From assembly GCA_902782465.1 (NCBI GenBank), contig CACZNH010000013.1, positions 62,001 to 126,000 on the forward strand: a stretch of DNA of 64,000 nt. The letters run 5' to 3'. This DNA is from an uncultured Bacteroidales bacterium. Lineage in GTDB: Bacteria > Bacteroidota > Bacteroidia > Bacteroidales > Muribaculaceae. Both the position numbers and the translations under genes were made by a program. Positions 8,464 through 16,600 of the stretch are shown piece by piece. Positions within the stretch are counted from its first letter, which is position 1. The number at the start of each line of letters is the position of its first letter. Below the pieces are notes generated by a model that saw only the letters and a list, made by a program, of their open reading frames with translations, searched no databases and had not been told where the DNA came from.

Positions 8464-8760
8464 TTACTCTTGGGAGTTGGGATTCAAATATTCGCGCAAG
8501 GTCTCGACATACTGCTCAAAGGCCTTGAGGCCTGTCGGGGTGATGCGGCACAGGGTGCAGGGCCGCTTGCCCTTGAAGGTCTTCTCGACGGTGATGTAGC
8601 CCGCAGTGGCGAGTTTGTCAAGCTGCACACTCAGGTTGCCTGCCGTGGCGCCTGTCTGTTCCTTGATGAAGGGGAACTCGGCCTCCTCGGTGCTGATGAG
8701 CAGCGACACCACCGCCAGGCGCAACTCGCTGTGCAATAAGGGGTCTAACGGTTTGAACAT
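8464..8760 (-). CDS. Winged-helix transcriptional regulator (ArsR/MarR-like, HTH_34 type)
   Basis: 98 residues from ATG 8760. It is a single winged-helix domain: helices LHSELRLAVVSLLI and FPFIKEQTGATAGNLSVQLD (recognition), then LATAGYITVEKTFKGKRPCT (wing) and a final helix. This layout is typical of small stand-alone regulators paired with a membrane protein. The gene begins 7 bases after its membrane-protein partner, so the two are one transcript, and control of that operon is the simplest guess. Ligand unknown. Confidence 0.8.
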   Translation of the reverse strand: MFKPLDPLLHSELRLAVVSLLISTEEAEFPFIKEQTGATAGNLSVQLDKLATAGYITVEKTFKGKRPCTLCRITPTGLKAFEQYVETLREYLNPNSQE

Positions 8761-8767
8761 GGCTCTG

Positions 8768-9394
8768 TTACTTTTTATTTTGAAAATAAACGATGAGGCC
8801 GGGGATGATAAGGCCAATGACAGCCACGGCAGCCATCACATACAGTTGCTCGACCCAGGGGAAGTGCATGGCCAGGAAATAGCCGCCCACGCCGGAGATG
8901 ATGCCGCACACCAGAAAGACGCGGTTCTTGAGGATGAAGCCCGTCATCGTTGAGGCCATGCCAAAGCACAAGCAGATGATGCTCGTGATGTTGATGTACA
9001 CATGCTGGTCAGGAACAACCCACTCGACAGGAATCAAACCGCAAGCGGCGATGAAGATGATCCAACCCACCAGCGAAGCGATGATGCCAAACGTGGCCCA
9101 CACCTGACCGATGGTCTTGCCGACAAAGGTCGTGGGCACCGTCTCTTTTTTCTTGTCGATAAACCGGTTGCCGATATAGCCGACAACCCACATCACGAAC
9201 CACAGGGCATTCCATGCGGGACCGCCATGATTCTGCCACAGATAAGCAATCAAAAATGAGAACACTACGATGAGGACGCCCCACCAAATCTGCGGCAGCG
9301 CCCAGTTCTTGGATAATGCACGCTGGCTGCGCTCAATCGACTCGCGGATGATTTCCAGACTGCGCTCGGCAGTCATATTCTTATTCTCTTCCAT
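8768..9394 (-). CDS. Multi-span membrane protein paired with HTH regulator
   Basis: 208 residues. A soluble N-terminal helix (AERSLEIIRESIERSQRAL) precedes about six membrane spans (beginning WWGVLIVVFSFLIAYLW and ALWFVMWVVGYIG). It resembles uncharacterised Bacteroidetes membrane proteins co-transcribed with small winged-helix regulators. No catalytic motif is seen. It is first in the two-gene operon and is preceded by a good promoter (9505-9537). Confidence 0.65.
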   Translation of the reverse strand: MEENKNMTAERSLEIIRESIERSQRALSKNWALPQIWWGVLIVVFSFLIAYLWQNHGGPAWNALWFVMWVVGYIGNRFIDKKKETVPTTFVGKTIGQVWATFGIIASLVGWIIFIAACGLIPVEWVVPDQHVYINITSIICLCFGMASTMTGFILKNRVFLVCGIISGVGGYFLAMHFPWVEQLYVMAAVAVIGLIIPGLIVYFQNKK

Positions 9395-9504
9395 AACAAC
9401 TAACTTTAATCAAATGCGTTAATAACCTGTTTGTTAATCTCTTGAGGCCTGTCCCCCACCCCTGCAGAAGGTCTGGAACGGACCATTTGTGTTCGAATCA
9501 CGAT

Positions 9505-9537
9505 GCAAAGATAAAGTAGTTTATTTTATAAACCAAA
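9505..9537 (-). promoter_or_regulatory. Promoter of the membrane protein/HTH operon
   Basis: Minus-strand TTTGG (9533-9537), a 19-base gap, then TATCTTTGC (9505-9513): a full match to the Bacteroidota housekeeping promoter. Confidence 0.8.
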
Positions 9538-9671
9538 TAATTTTATAAATAATTTCAACGAAGTCTTAAGATTTAACTTTTGTAAACATTTCACGGGTTT
9601 TGGACGATTACGTGAAACAGCACGCCCTCCACAATTTATATGCCTGCAACACATTATATATAACTATCTGC

Positions 9672-9703
9672 TTGCACAGTTGACAAAATGCCATTAACTT
9701 TGC
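9672..9703 (+). promoter_or_regulatory. Promoter of the ATP-grasp gene
   Basis: TTG at 9672-9674 and TAACTTTGC at 9695-9703 lie about 32 bases before the ATG. Confidence 0.7.
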
Positions 9704-9734
9704 AGGTGAAATAATCCATAATCAATCATCAACT

Positions 9735-10844
9735 ATGATTCTCAAGAGTACAATCGCTGCTCTGCGTATCAAGTTACGCGACAGATTTATACGCTTCTAC
9801 ACCGACGACTTGGTCCAGATATCCCGAAGACGTCAAGCCAATAAGGTTTTCAAACGCAATTTACCCTATTTACAGCCTCTGCAGCCCGACCAAAAACAAG
9901 AGATATTGTCCTTTTGGGAGCCCTACCGCAAGGTGAATAAGGAATTGGATTATTTCGCCTTCTACAATGCCAACTGCAGCGACAAGTCGCAGTTGAAATA
10001 CTACATTCCTGATGTCATCTTCCACAGCGAGATTGACAGGTACTTCACCGACGCCCGCCGTTGCGACCTGCTAGATGACAAGAACCTGTACGACCTGTAC
10101 TTCTACGACGTGAACAGGCCCCGCACTGTCATCAGGAGAATCAATGGCGAATTCTTTGACGGCGACTACCAGCGCATCACCCTCGACCAAGCGTTGAAAC
10201 TGTGCATCGAAGCCCAACAGGTAGTGAGCAAGGAGGCGATGCTGTCGCTGGGCGGTCATGGCGTACATTTCTTTGACATGACGCAAGACTCGGTTGAGGA
10301 ATTAAAGAAATGTTTGACCCGCACCGACAACATCAATGTCCAGCAAGTCATCACCCAGCACGAGAGCCTGAGCAAAATCCACGATAAGAGCATCAATACC
10401 ATCAGAATCATGTCGCTGTTCCTTGACGGCAAGGTGACCATCCTCTCGTCAGTTCTCAGGATGGGACGCGACGGTTCCCGGGTTGACAACGCCTGCAGTG
10501 GCGGCATCGTGTGCGGCATCAACGATGACGGAACGCTCAAGGAGTTCGCCTTCAACACCCGCGGTGTGCATTGGGACCATCACCCTCAGGGGCTCAAGTT
10601 CAAGGGCTACAAGATAGCAGGATATGAACGTTGCTGTGAGATGGTTGAGAAACTGTCAGGCCGCCTGTACACTGCAAGCCAGCTGGTTTCCTGGGACTTT
10701 GCCGTGGGCGAAGATGGCGAGCCCATCCTCATCGAGGTCAACTTCACCTGGGGCGAGATTGATTTCCATCAACTGTGCAACGGTCCCATCTTGGGCGACT
10801 TGACCGAGGAAGTTTTGTCAAGAGTATATCATCAATCAAAATAA
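9735..10844 (+). CDS. Sugar-transfer-associated ATP-grasp protein
   Basis: 369 residues. The N-terminal basic helices are followed by an ATP-grasp fold with the motifs of the capsule-linked ATPgrasp_ST group: NTIRIMSLFLDGKVTILSSV, VDNACSGGIVCGI, and the metal-binding end WDFAVGEDGEPILIEVNFTW (Asp, Glu and Asn ligands). Members are found with surface polysaccharide genes and are thought to couple ATP hydrolysis to joining a carboxylate and an amine. Here the neighbours are an M16 peptidase and, further on, another ATP-grasp gene. The substrate is unknown. Confidence 0.8.
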   Translation: MILKSTIAALRIKLRDRFIRFYTDDLVQISRRRQANKVFKRNLPYLQPLQPDQKQEILSFWEPYRKVNKELDYFAFYNANCSDKSQLKYYIPDVIFHSEIDRYFTDARRCDLLDDKNLYDLYFYDVNRPRTVIRRINGEFFDGDYQRITLDQALKLCIEAQQVVSKEAMLSLGGHGVHFFDMTQDSVEELKKCLTRTDNINVQQVITQHESLSKIHDKSINTIRIMSLFLDGKVTILSSVLRMGRDGSRVDNACSGGIVCGINDDGTLKEFAFNTRGVHWDHHPQGLKFKGYKIAGYERCCEMVEKLSGRLYTASQLVSWDFAVGEDGEPILIEVNFTWGEIDFHQLCNGPILGDLTEEVLSRVYHQSK

Positions 10845-10869
10845 CTAACTAATATCATTATTAATTCTC

Positions 10870-13776
10870 ATGAAATTTTCAAGATTAATGGTGTCATTGC
10901 TGGCAGGCCTGTTTTGCATGGGCATGGCGGCAACGACTCCCGCAGGGACGACAGTTCCCGGTGACCCTATGGGCACCCAATGCTACACGTTGAGCAACGG
11001 CCTCAAGGTGTTCCTAAGTGTTAACCACCAGAGCCCGCGCATCTCGGCCCACATCGCCGTGCGCACCGGCTCGCGTAATGACCCCGCCGAGACTACCGGC
11101 CTTGCCCACTATCTGGAACACTTGATGTTCAAGGGCACACAGAGTTTCGGCACAAGCAACTATGCCGCCGAGAAGCCCTTGCTCGACACCATCGAGGCAC
11201 GCTACGAGCAGTACCGTCTGGTGAAGGACCCCGAGCGCCGTCGCGTGCTTTACCACGAGATTGACAGCATCTCGCAGCTGGCTGCCAAGTACAACATCCC
11301 CAACGAGTATGACAAACTGATGGCTGGCATCGGCGGTATCGGCACCAACGCCTATACCAGCACCGACGTCACCTGCTATACCGAGGACATCCCCGCCAAC
11401 GAGGTGGACCGCTGGGCACGCATCCAGGCCGACCGCTTCCAGAACATGGTCATCCGTGGTTTCCACACCGAGCTGGAGGCCGTGTATGAGGAGTACAACA
11501 TCGGCATCGCCAACGACCAGTGGAAACTGTTCGAGGCCATGAACGCCAAGATGTTCCCCACCCACCCCTACGGCACGCAGACCACTATCGGCACGCAGGA
11601 GCACCTGAAGAATCCGTCGATTACCAACATCAAGAACTATTTCAACAACTACTACTGCCCCAACAACGTGGCCATCTGTATGGCTGGTGACTTTGACCCC
11701 GACGAGGTCATCACCATCCTGGAGCGCCACTTCGGCAGCTGGAAACCCAACAACAAGCTCACCCGTCCCGAGTTTGCTGCCCTCAAGCCCATCACGGCTC
11801 CTGTTGACACCACCGTTGTGGGTCAGGAGGCCGAATTCGTGGCCCTGGGATGGCGCTTCGGTGCCGGCAACAGCCTGCAGTGCGACACCATGGACGTCGT
11901 TGCCGAGATGCTATCGAACGGCACGGCAGGTCTCATGGACCTGAACCTGAACCAGACCCACGAGGTGATGATGAGCGGTGCCTACAGCGACGCCATGACC
12001 GATTACTCGATGCTCATGCTCATCGGCTACCCCAACGAGGGCCAGACCCTGGAAGAGGTGCGCGAGAAGCTGCTGGGCGAATTGGCCAAGCTGCGCGCCG
12101 GTGACTTTGACGACGACCTGCTCGTGAGCGTGGTGAACAACAACAAGCTCAGCTACCTCAAGTCGCTGGACAGCAACGGTTCCCGCACACGCCAGCTGGT
12201 CAACGCCTTTATCAACCACGTTGACTGGGCCCAGGAAGTGGGCAAGCTCGACCGCATGGCCGGCATGACCAAGCAGCAGGTTGTCGATTTTGCCAACCGT
12301 TACCTGAACAACAACTTCGTGTGCGTGTACAAGCGCATGGGCGAGGACACCACCGCCAAGAAGATTGACAAGCCCGCCATCACCCCCATCCCCACCAACC
12401 GCGACATGCAGAGCGACTTCGTGAAGAATATCCTCAGCGAAATCGTCGAGCCCATCCAGCCGCAGTTTGTGGACTACAGCAAGGAGATGACCGTCGATAA
12501 GACCAGCAAGAACCTGCCGCTGCTCTACAAGCAGAACACCCAGGACGACCTGTTCTCGTTGACCTATAAGTATGACTTCGGCAACACCGCTGACAACCGC
12601 TACGATATCGCACTGAGCTATCTGGACTACCTGGGCACCAAGAAGCTGACGCCCCAGCAGTTCAAGCAGCGCCTGTACAAGCTGGCCTGCAACATGTCGT
12701 TCAATGTGACCGACGACCGGACCTTTGTCACCCTGAGCGGTCTGAACGAGAACATGCCTGAGGCTATCAAGCTGCTCGAGGACCTGATGCAGAACGCCAA
12801 GGTTGACGAGACAGCCTACAAGAACATGGTTGACGTCATCCTCAAGTCCCGCAACGATGCCAAGCAGAGCCAGGACGAGTGCTTCGGCCGCCTGAATGAG
12901 TACGGCATGTACGGTCCCCGCAACTCCTACACCGACATAATGAGCGCCCAACAGCTGCGCGACACCAAGCCCGCCGACCTGCTCAAGCTCGTCAAGGGCA
13001 TGAAGGACATGCAGCACACCGTGGTTTACTACGGCCCGCTGAGCCAGCAGGAACTCGACAAGTGCCTGAAGAAGGCCCACAAGACCAGCAAGAACCTGGC
13101 CGCTGTGCCCGTCGGCGTTGACTACATGGAGCAGCTGACTCCGCAGACCGAGATTCTGATTGCCCCCTACGATGCCAAGAACATTTACATGGTTCAGTAT
13201 CACAACGAGGGCACCGCATGGACTCCCGAGCACGCAGCAGTCATCAACCTGTTCAACGAGTACTTTGGTGGTGGCATGAACGGTATCGTCTTCCAGGAGC
13301 TGCGCGAGGCCCGCGGTCTCGCCTACTCGGCTGCCGCCTACTACCGTCAGCCCAACGAGATGGGTCATCCCGAGTATGCCATGACCTACATCATCACCCA
13401 GAACGACAAGATGATGGACTGCGTCAACGAGTTCAACAACATCGTGGGCACCATTCCCCAGAGCGAGGCAGCCTTTGCCCTGGCCAAGGAGTCGCTGATG
13501 AAGAAGCTCGCCTCGCGCCGCGTCGTGCGCGGTGGCGTCCTGAACAGCTACATGCAGGCACAGCGCATGGGTCTGGACTACGACATCAACAGCAAGGTGT
13601 TTGAGATGCTGCCCAACCTCAAGCTCAGTGACATCGTGAACTTTGAGCAGCAGTCGATGGCTGGAAAGCCCTACCGCTACATCATCCTGGGCGACGAGAA
13701 AGAACTCGACATGAAGGCCCTGGAGAAGATCGGCCCCATCCACCGCCTCACCCTCGAAGAAATCTTCGGATACTAA
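10870..13776 (+). CDS. M16 family zinc metallopeptidase (pitrilysin-type), double domain
   Basis: 968 residues with a signal-peptide-like N-terminus. The first half carries the inverted zinc motif HYLEH (residues 80-84) with the downstream Glu in ELEAVYEEYN, so this half is catalytic. The second half repeats the fold without the motif (ILIAPYDAKNIYMVQYHN, then FQELREARGLAYSAAAYYR, the R/Y pair used for substrate contact). M16 enzymes cut medium-sized peptides inside a closed clam-shell chamber; location is probably periplasmic. It follows the ATP-grasp gene by 25 bases. Its TAA stop is the first base of the period-7 repeat that follows. Confidence 0.93.
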   Translation: MKFSRLMVSLLAGLFCMGMAATTPAGTTVPGDPMGTQCYTLSNGLKVFLSVNHQSPRISAHIAVRTGSRNDPAETTGLAHYLEHLMFKGTQSFGTSNYAAEKPLLDTIEARYEQYRLVKDPERRRVLYHEIDSISQLAAKYNIPNEYDKLMAGIGGIGTNAYTSTDVTCYTEDIPANEVDRWARIQADRFQNMVIRGFHTELEAVYEEYNIGIANDQWKLFEAMNAKMFPTHPYGTQTTIGTQEHLKNPSITNIKNYFNNYYCPNNVAICMAGDFDPDEVITILERHFGSWKPNNKLTRPEFAALKPITAPVDTTVVGQEAEFVALGWRFGAGNSLQCDTMDVVAEMLSNGTAGLMDLNLNQTHEVMMSGAYSDAMTDYSMLMLIGYPNEGQTLEEVREKLLGELAKLRAGDFDDDLLVSVVNNNKLSYLKSLDSNGSRTRQLVNAFINHVDWAQEVGKLDRMAGMTKQQVVDFANRYLNNNFVCVYKRMGEDTTAKKIDKPAITPIPTNRDMQSDFVKNILSEIVEPIQPQFVDYSKEMTVDKTSKNLPLLYKQNTQDDLFSLTYKYDFGNTADNRYDIALSYLDYLGTKKLTPQQFKQRLYKLACNMSFNVTDDRTFVTLSGLNENMPEAIKLLEDLMQNAKVDETAYKNMVDVILKSRNDAKQSQDECFGRLNEYGMYGPRNSYTDIMSAQQLRDTKPADLLKLVKGMKDMQHTVVYYGPLSQQELDKCLKKAHKTSKNLAAVPVGVDYMEQLTPQTEILIAPYDAKNIYMVQYHNEGTAWTPEHAAVINLFNEYFGGGMNGIVFQELREARGLAYSAAAYYRQPNEMGHPEYAMTYIITQNDKMMDCVNEFNNIVGTIPQSEAAFALAKESLMKKLASRRVVRGGVLNSYMQAQRMGLDYDINSKVFEMLPNLKLSDIVNFEQQSMAGKPYRYIILGDEKELDMKALEKIGPIHRLTLEEIFGY

Positions 13777-14041
13777 GGCGTTAGGCGATAGGCTTTAGGT
13801 TTTAGGCTTTAGTATTGACGCCCGAAGGGCGACCCTCTGAGTAACCCCCAGTAAAAGCGATGACCGAGCGATAGCGAGGGATTCGGTTTCACTGGGGGTT
13901 GTTCGATAACGTAAGCTGACGCCCGAAGGGCGACAGGGTGTGTGCATGTCATAGCCCCCAGTGAATCAGCCTCACTCGCTTGCGCTCGCTCGCCTGATTT
14001 ACTGGGGGTTACTCAGGAGGTCGCCCGTCGGGCGACTGCTA
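13774..14041. repeat. Period-7 repeat plus inverted pair of REP-like palindromes (REPIN-like)
   Basis: From the stop codon to about 13813 run heptamers of the TTAGGCG/TTAGGTT family. Two copies of one roughly 115-base element then follow in opposite orientation. Each has a GCCCGAAGGGC-type hairpin at its edge (13818-13834, 13919-13935, and GTCGCCCGTCGGGCGAC at 14020-14036). Each also has an inner pair CCCCCAGT/ACTGGGGG enclosing a GCGAGCG-rich loop (13847-13900 and 13954-14009). CTGAGTAAC appears in both, in opposite directions. Such paired palindromes fit a REPIN. Confidence 0.75.
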
Positions 14042-14045
14042 ATGG

Positions 14046-15005
14046 TTAATTGCTTTCTTGCAGTTTCTTGAGGGCTTTCTTGCAGATGCCCTCGTGGCGA
14101 AGCACCATGTAGATGAGCAGGATGTTGAGCACCACGATTTCAAAGGCAAAGTACAGCCAGGGGATGTTGATGAGCACGGCTATGAAGCAGGCAATGGTGC
14201 GCGTGTTGAAGGTCAGGATGTTGGTGTACTTCATCAGCGGCAGACTGAGCTGGCGGAAGTACTCGCGGAACTCCTGCGTGGGCACGCCGTCCTCGCCATA
14301 ACGCTCCGTGAGGGCGGCACGCAGGCGCTGCATCTTGGGCGTCATGTGCTCCTGATTGGAGGTGTAGCCGCGATAGAAGAACAGCGGCATCTTGCTCCAG
14401 AAGTTGCGGCCCCACTCCAACTGGTGGTACTGCTCATTGAGCTTGGCGGTGCTGTCCAGTTCACTGCCCTGCTGTCCCTTGAGGAAGAACAGGTGGAACT
14501 GGCGGTAATAATCGGCCATGGCAGCCTGCAGGGCATGGCTGGCGCCGGCGGCGATGCCCAGTGCCCAAATCTGCCACTCATGATTGGCGAAATATAAGGA
14601 ACCCGTCAGCCTGTCGCCAAAGTCCAGTTCCCTGAAGACGATAGCGAAGCAGATGGCTGCAAACCACAGGTCACCGCTCACGCCGTCCAGGATGCGTCCC
14701 ATGCGGGAATACTGCTGCGTCATGCGCGCCAGCTGTCCGTCGGCACTGTCAAAGGTGTCGGCCCACGTGATGAGCAACATGCCCAGCCAGTTAATCCAGG
14801 CCAACTCACGCTGACCGAAATACAACATCGCACCACCAATCACGCCCATAAAAATGCTGGCGACAGTGATGGCATTGGGGCTCACGCCAATCTTTTCGAA
14901 CAACTTAGCCCACAGGAAACCCAGGGGGCGATGAAAATGCAGGTCGAACCACTCCTCGGTGTCCGATGACTTTAGTGACGACTGGTATTCTTCTTTTAAT
15001 GTCAT
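14046..15005 (-). CDS. CDP-alcohol phosphatidyltransferase family protein
   Basis: About 319 residues from ATG 15005 (an upstream TTG adds three residues). The family signature lies around residue 85: DSADGQLAR, eight residues, G, RIL, D, then a final Asp after GVSG, one residue later than the usual spacing. Six or so membrane spans surround it. These inner-membrane enzymes swap CMP of a CDP-linked lipid or alcohol for a second alcohol. The protein is longer than PgsA or PssA and carries a soluble central insert (about residues 175-235), so its alcohol is unknown. It is second in an operon behind an ATP-grasp gene. Confidence 0.85.
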   Translation of the reverse strand: MTLKEEYQSSLKSSDTEEWFDLHFHRPLGFLWAKLFEKIGVSPNAITVASIFMGVIGGAMLYFGQRELAWINWLGMLLITWADTFDSADGQLARMTQQYSRMGRILDGVSGDLWFAAICFAIVFRELDFGDRLTGSLYFANHEWQIWALGIAAGASHALQAAMADYYRQFHLFFLKGQQGSELDSTAKLNEQYHQLEWGRNFWSKMPLFFYRGYTSNQEHMTPKMQRLRAALTERYGEDGVPTQEFREYFRQLSLPLMKYTNILTFNTRTIACFIAVLINIPWLYFAFEIVVLNILLIYMVLRHEGICKKALKKLQESN

Positions 15006-15025
15006 GTTTTTCAATTTTTCATTTG

Positions 15026-15091
15026 TTCTAGAAGTTCTAGATAATCTAGATAATCTAGAGGAATCACCCCTAACTTCTCACTCCTAACTAA
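15026..15091. repeat. Two-family spacer: period-9 TCTAGATAA and period-7 GTTAGGA
   Basis: On the plus strand, nonamers TCTAGAAGT, TCTAGATAA, TCTAGATAA, TCTAGAGG (15027-15061) are followed by a short hinge. A stretch whose complement is the AGTTAG/GAGTGAG/AAGTTAG heptamer family (15069-15093) comes next. It spans from the stop codon of the ATP-grasp gene almost to the start of the next gene. Confidence 0.75.
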
Positions 15092-15961
15092 TTACAGTCC
15101 CATGTGGGCCTTGGCGAGTGCCAGCACGGCCTTGGCGATGTGCGGTGCCGACTCGTTGCGGCAGGGCGCGAAGCTGGGCCAGTCGTTGAAGTCGATGATG
15201 CGGATGGTGCCGTCGGGGTCCACGATGCAGTCACCGCCGTAGATGACGATGTTCAGTTCCTCGGCAGCGCGGGCACAGATTTCCTTCAAATTGTTCAGGT
15301 CGATGTCGATGCCCTGTGAGTGGCCGTTCACCTCTTCCCAGCCATACTTGCTGTGGCCCTCGTCAAAGGGGTAGAACCAATAGAAGAACTGCGAGTCCTT
15401 GACGCCGTAGAACTTCACCAGGTCACCCACGAGGTGCGTGTTGATGACTGCACGCGTGATGCCGCGGTAGAAGTACTCCTGCAGCACCTCCTGAGCCTCC
15501 TCGGGATGGCGCACATAGCTCACGTCCTCCTTGTGCATGGCGTGGAAGTCGCCGCGCTTGATCCAGCACGACTTGAAGCCGGCCTTCTTGAGCTGGTCCT
15601 TGATGTTCTCGTTGGTGTTGACAATCAGGCTCTCGGGATAAGGGATGCCGTTGCCCAGCAGGATGCGCGTCATGCGCTCGCGGGTGCAGTTCTCGATACC
15701 GTAGCCCGAGTTGATGACCAGCTTGCCCTCGTTCTCCAGGCGCTGCAGCTTGGCGATGCTCTCGCGCTCACGGCACATGGCGAGCACGACGGGCTCCTTG
15801 ATTTCCTGACTGTTGAACTGGTCCTCGCTATAGACGTTGACCTGGCAACCGCGTTTGCGCAGCTGCTCGGCAACAAGGTTGAAAATGGCGGTGTCATTGC
15901 CGATGTGGTTGGGCGAATAGGCCCCGGCACGCATGACACCTGCAATAGTGATGTCTGCCAT
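15092..15961 (-). CDS. ATP-grasp family protein (RimK-like), substrate unknown
   Basis: 289 residues starting MADITIAGVMRAGAYSPNHI. The pre-ATP-grasp part is followed by CWIKRGDFHAMHKEDVSYV (nucleotide-binding Lys region), YWFYPFDEG, and the metal-binding end GGDCIVDPDGTIRIIDFNDW with Asp and Asn ligands. It is probably a cytoplasmic carboxylate-amine ligase or a related ATP-dependent enzyme. It is the first gene of an operon with the CDP-alcohol transferase, separated by a repeat spacer. A TATCTTTGC promoter box lies 50 bases upstream. No closer family could be recognised. Confidence 0.7.
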   Translation of the reverse strand: MADITIAGVMRAGAYSPNHIGNDTAIFNLVAEQLRKRGCQVNVYSEDQFNSQEIKEPVVLAMCRERESIAKLQRLENEGKLVINSGYGIENCTRERMTRILLGNGIPYPESLIVNTNENIKDQLKKAGFKSCWIKRGDFHAMHKEDVSYVRHPEEAQEVLQEYFYRGITRAVINTHLVGDLVKFYGVKDSQFFYWFYPFDEGHSKYGWEEVNGHSQGIDIDLNNLKEICARAAEELNIVIYGGDCIVDPDGTIRIIDFNDWPSFAPCRNESAPHIAKAVLALAKAHMGL

Positions 15962-16011
15962 TGTTTTTCTGTTTTTTTATTTAAACGGACAACCCTGCCC
16001 GTTATTGGGCT

Positions 16012-16020
16012 GCAAAGATA
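16012..16020 (-). promoter_or_regulatory. -7 box of the ATP-grasp/CDP-alcohol operon
   Basis: Minus-strand TATCTTTGC, about 51 bases before the ATG. No clear -33 TTTG. Confidence 0.6.
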
Positions 16021-16134
16021 CAAAATTTTGTAATAGCGATACTTAAAACGCCCGAAAAAAGCCATTGTGCAACACTTTACCGACTTTTTTTTGAAAAAAC
16101 ACGCAAAAATGCTTGCAGGTATCAAAAAAAGCAG

Positions 16135-16143
16135 TACCTTTGC
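16135..16143 (+). promoter_or_regulatory. -7 box of tRNA-Ser
   Basis: TACCTTTGC, 35 bases before the tRNA. It suggests that the damaged tRNA-Ser region is still transcribed. Confidence 0.65.
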
Positions 16144-16177
16144 AGTCGCTATTGAAAAATACTTTCAGCTAGCTTCC

Positions 16178-16264
16178 GGAGAGGTGGGTGAGTGGCTGAA
16201 ACCAGCAGTTTGCTAAACTGCCGTAGGGGTAACTCTACCGCAAGTTCGAATCTTTTATAGTCCA
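16178..16264 (+). tRNA. tRNA-Ser (anticodon GCT) with an abnormal 3' side
   Basis: The 5' half is an ordinary class II tRNA-Ser: acceptor strand GGAGAGG, a D arm closed by GGT/ACC, anticodon stem GCAGT/ACTGC around TTGCTAA (anticodon GCT), and a long variable arm. The T loop TTCGAAT is present. The T stem, however, is GCAAG against CTTTT, with only three pairs, and the 3' acceptor strand reads ATAGTCC instead of CCTCTCC, with only the terminal three pairs. The change begins at about 16254, where a hairpin-rich segment starts. It may be a pseudo-tRNA, a recombined end or an assembly join. Confidence 0.6.
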
Positions 16265-16500
16265 TCGCCAAGCTTGCTTGAGCGGTGGGCTATAAAAAAC
16301 AACCAAAAGATTGCGCAGCAATCGGTTGTTCAAAGGCAGCGGCCCCGCGGGAGCGCACAAGATGCACGAGTACAAATGTCGTGCAAATGAGCGCAGAGTG
16401 GAGCGAGCTCCAACTATGCCGAATGCCGCCGACATTCAACGCAGCCCCTGCTGCGTTAATCTTGTCGCCACCGCTGCTCACGCACTCCCGTTCTAATCCC
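16253..16500. other. Hairpin-rich non-coding segment after tRNA-Ser
   Basis: At least five stem-loops lie in a row. TTTTATAG and CTATAAAA pair around 16253-16297, and AACAACC with GGTTGTT encloses GATTGC-gca-GCAATC (16299-16330). TGCACGA/TCGTGCA lies near 16362-16385, GGAGC/GCTCC near 16401-16413, and AACGCAG/CTGCGTT near 16438-16457. Apparent short reading frames here overlap the stems and look spurious. The stretch 16501-16600 beyond shows nothing recognisable. It could be a structured RNA or an element remnant inserted at the tRNA. Confidence 0.5.
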
Positions 16501-16600
16501 AACTCCAGATTATCCTAAACTGTTCGGCACTTGCACTACTGACGAATTATTAACACATAGACAGCTAATAATCAATCTCGAATGTTGTGTAAAGGCGGGT

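Noticed and set aside
11911-13743. 610-codon open frame opposite the M16 peptidase
   Set aside because: It is a shadow of the strongly biased codons of the peptidase gene; its translation is low-complexity Val/Leu/His with no domain. The same applies to the 718-codon frame opposite the S9 peptidase and long frames opposite porin, C10, M6, SusC and pepP genes.
16235-16435. 66-residue frame on the minus strand ending KDSNLR
   Set aside because: KDSNLR is the typical antisense reading of a tRNA T arm; the rest overlaps the stem-loops.
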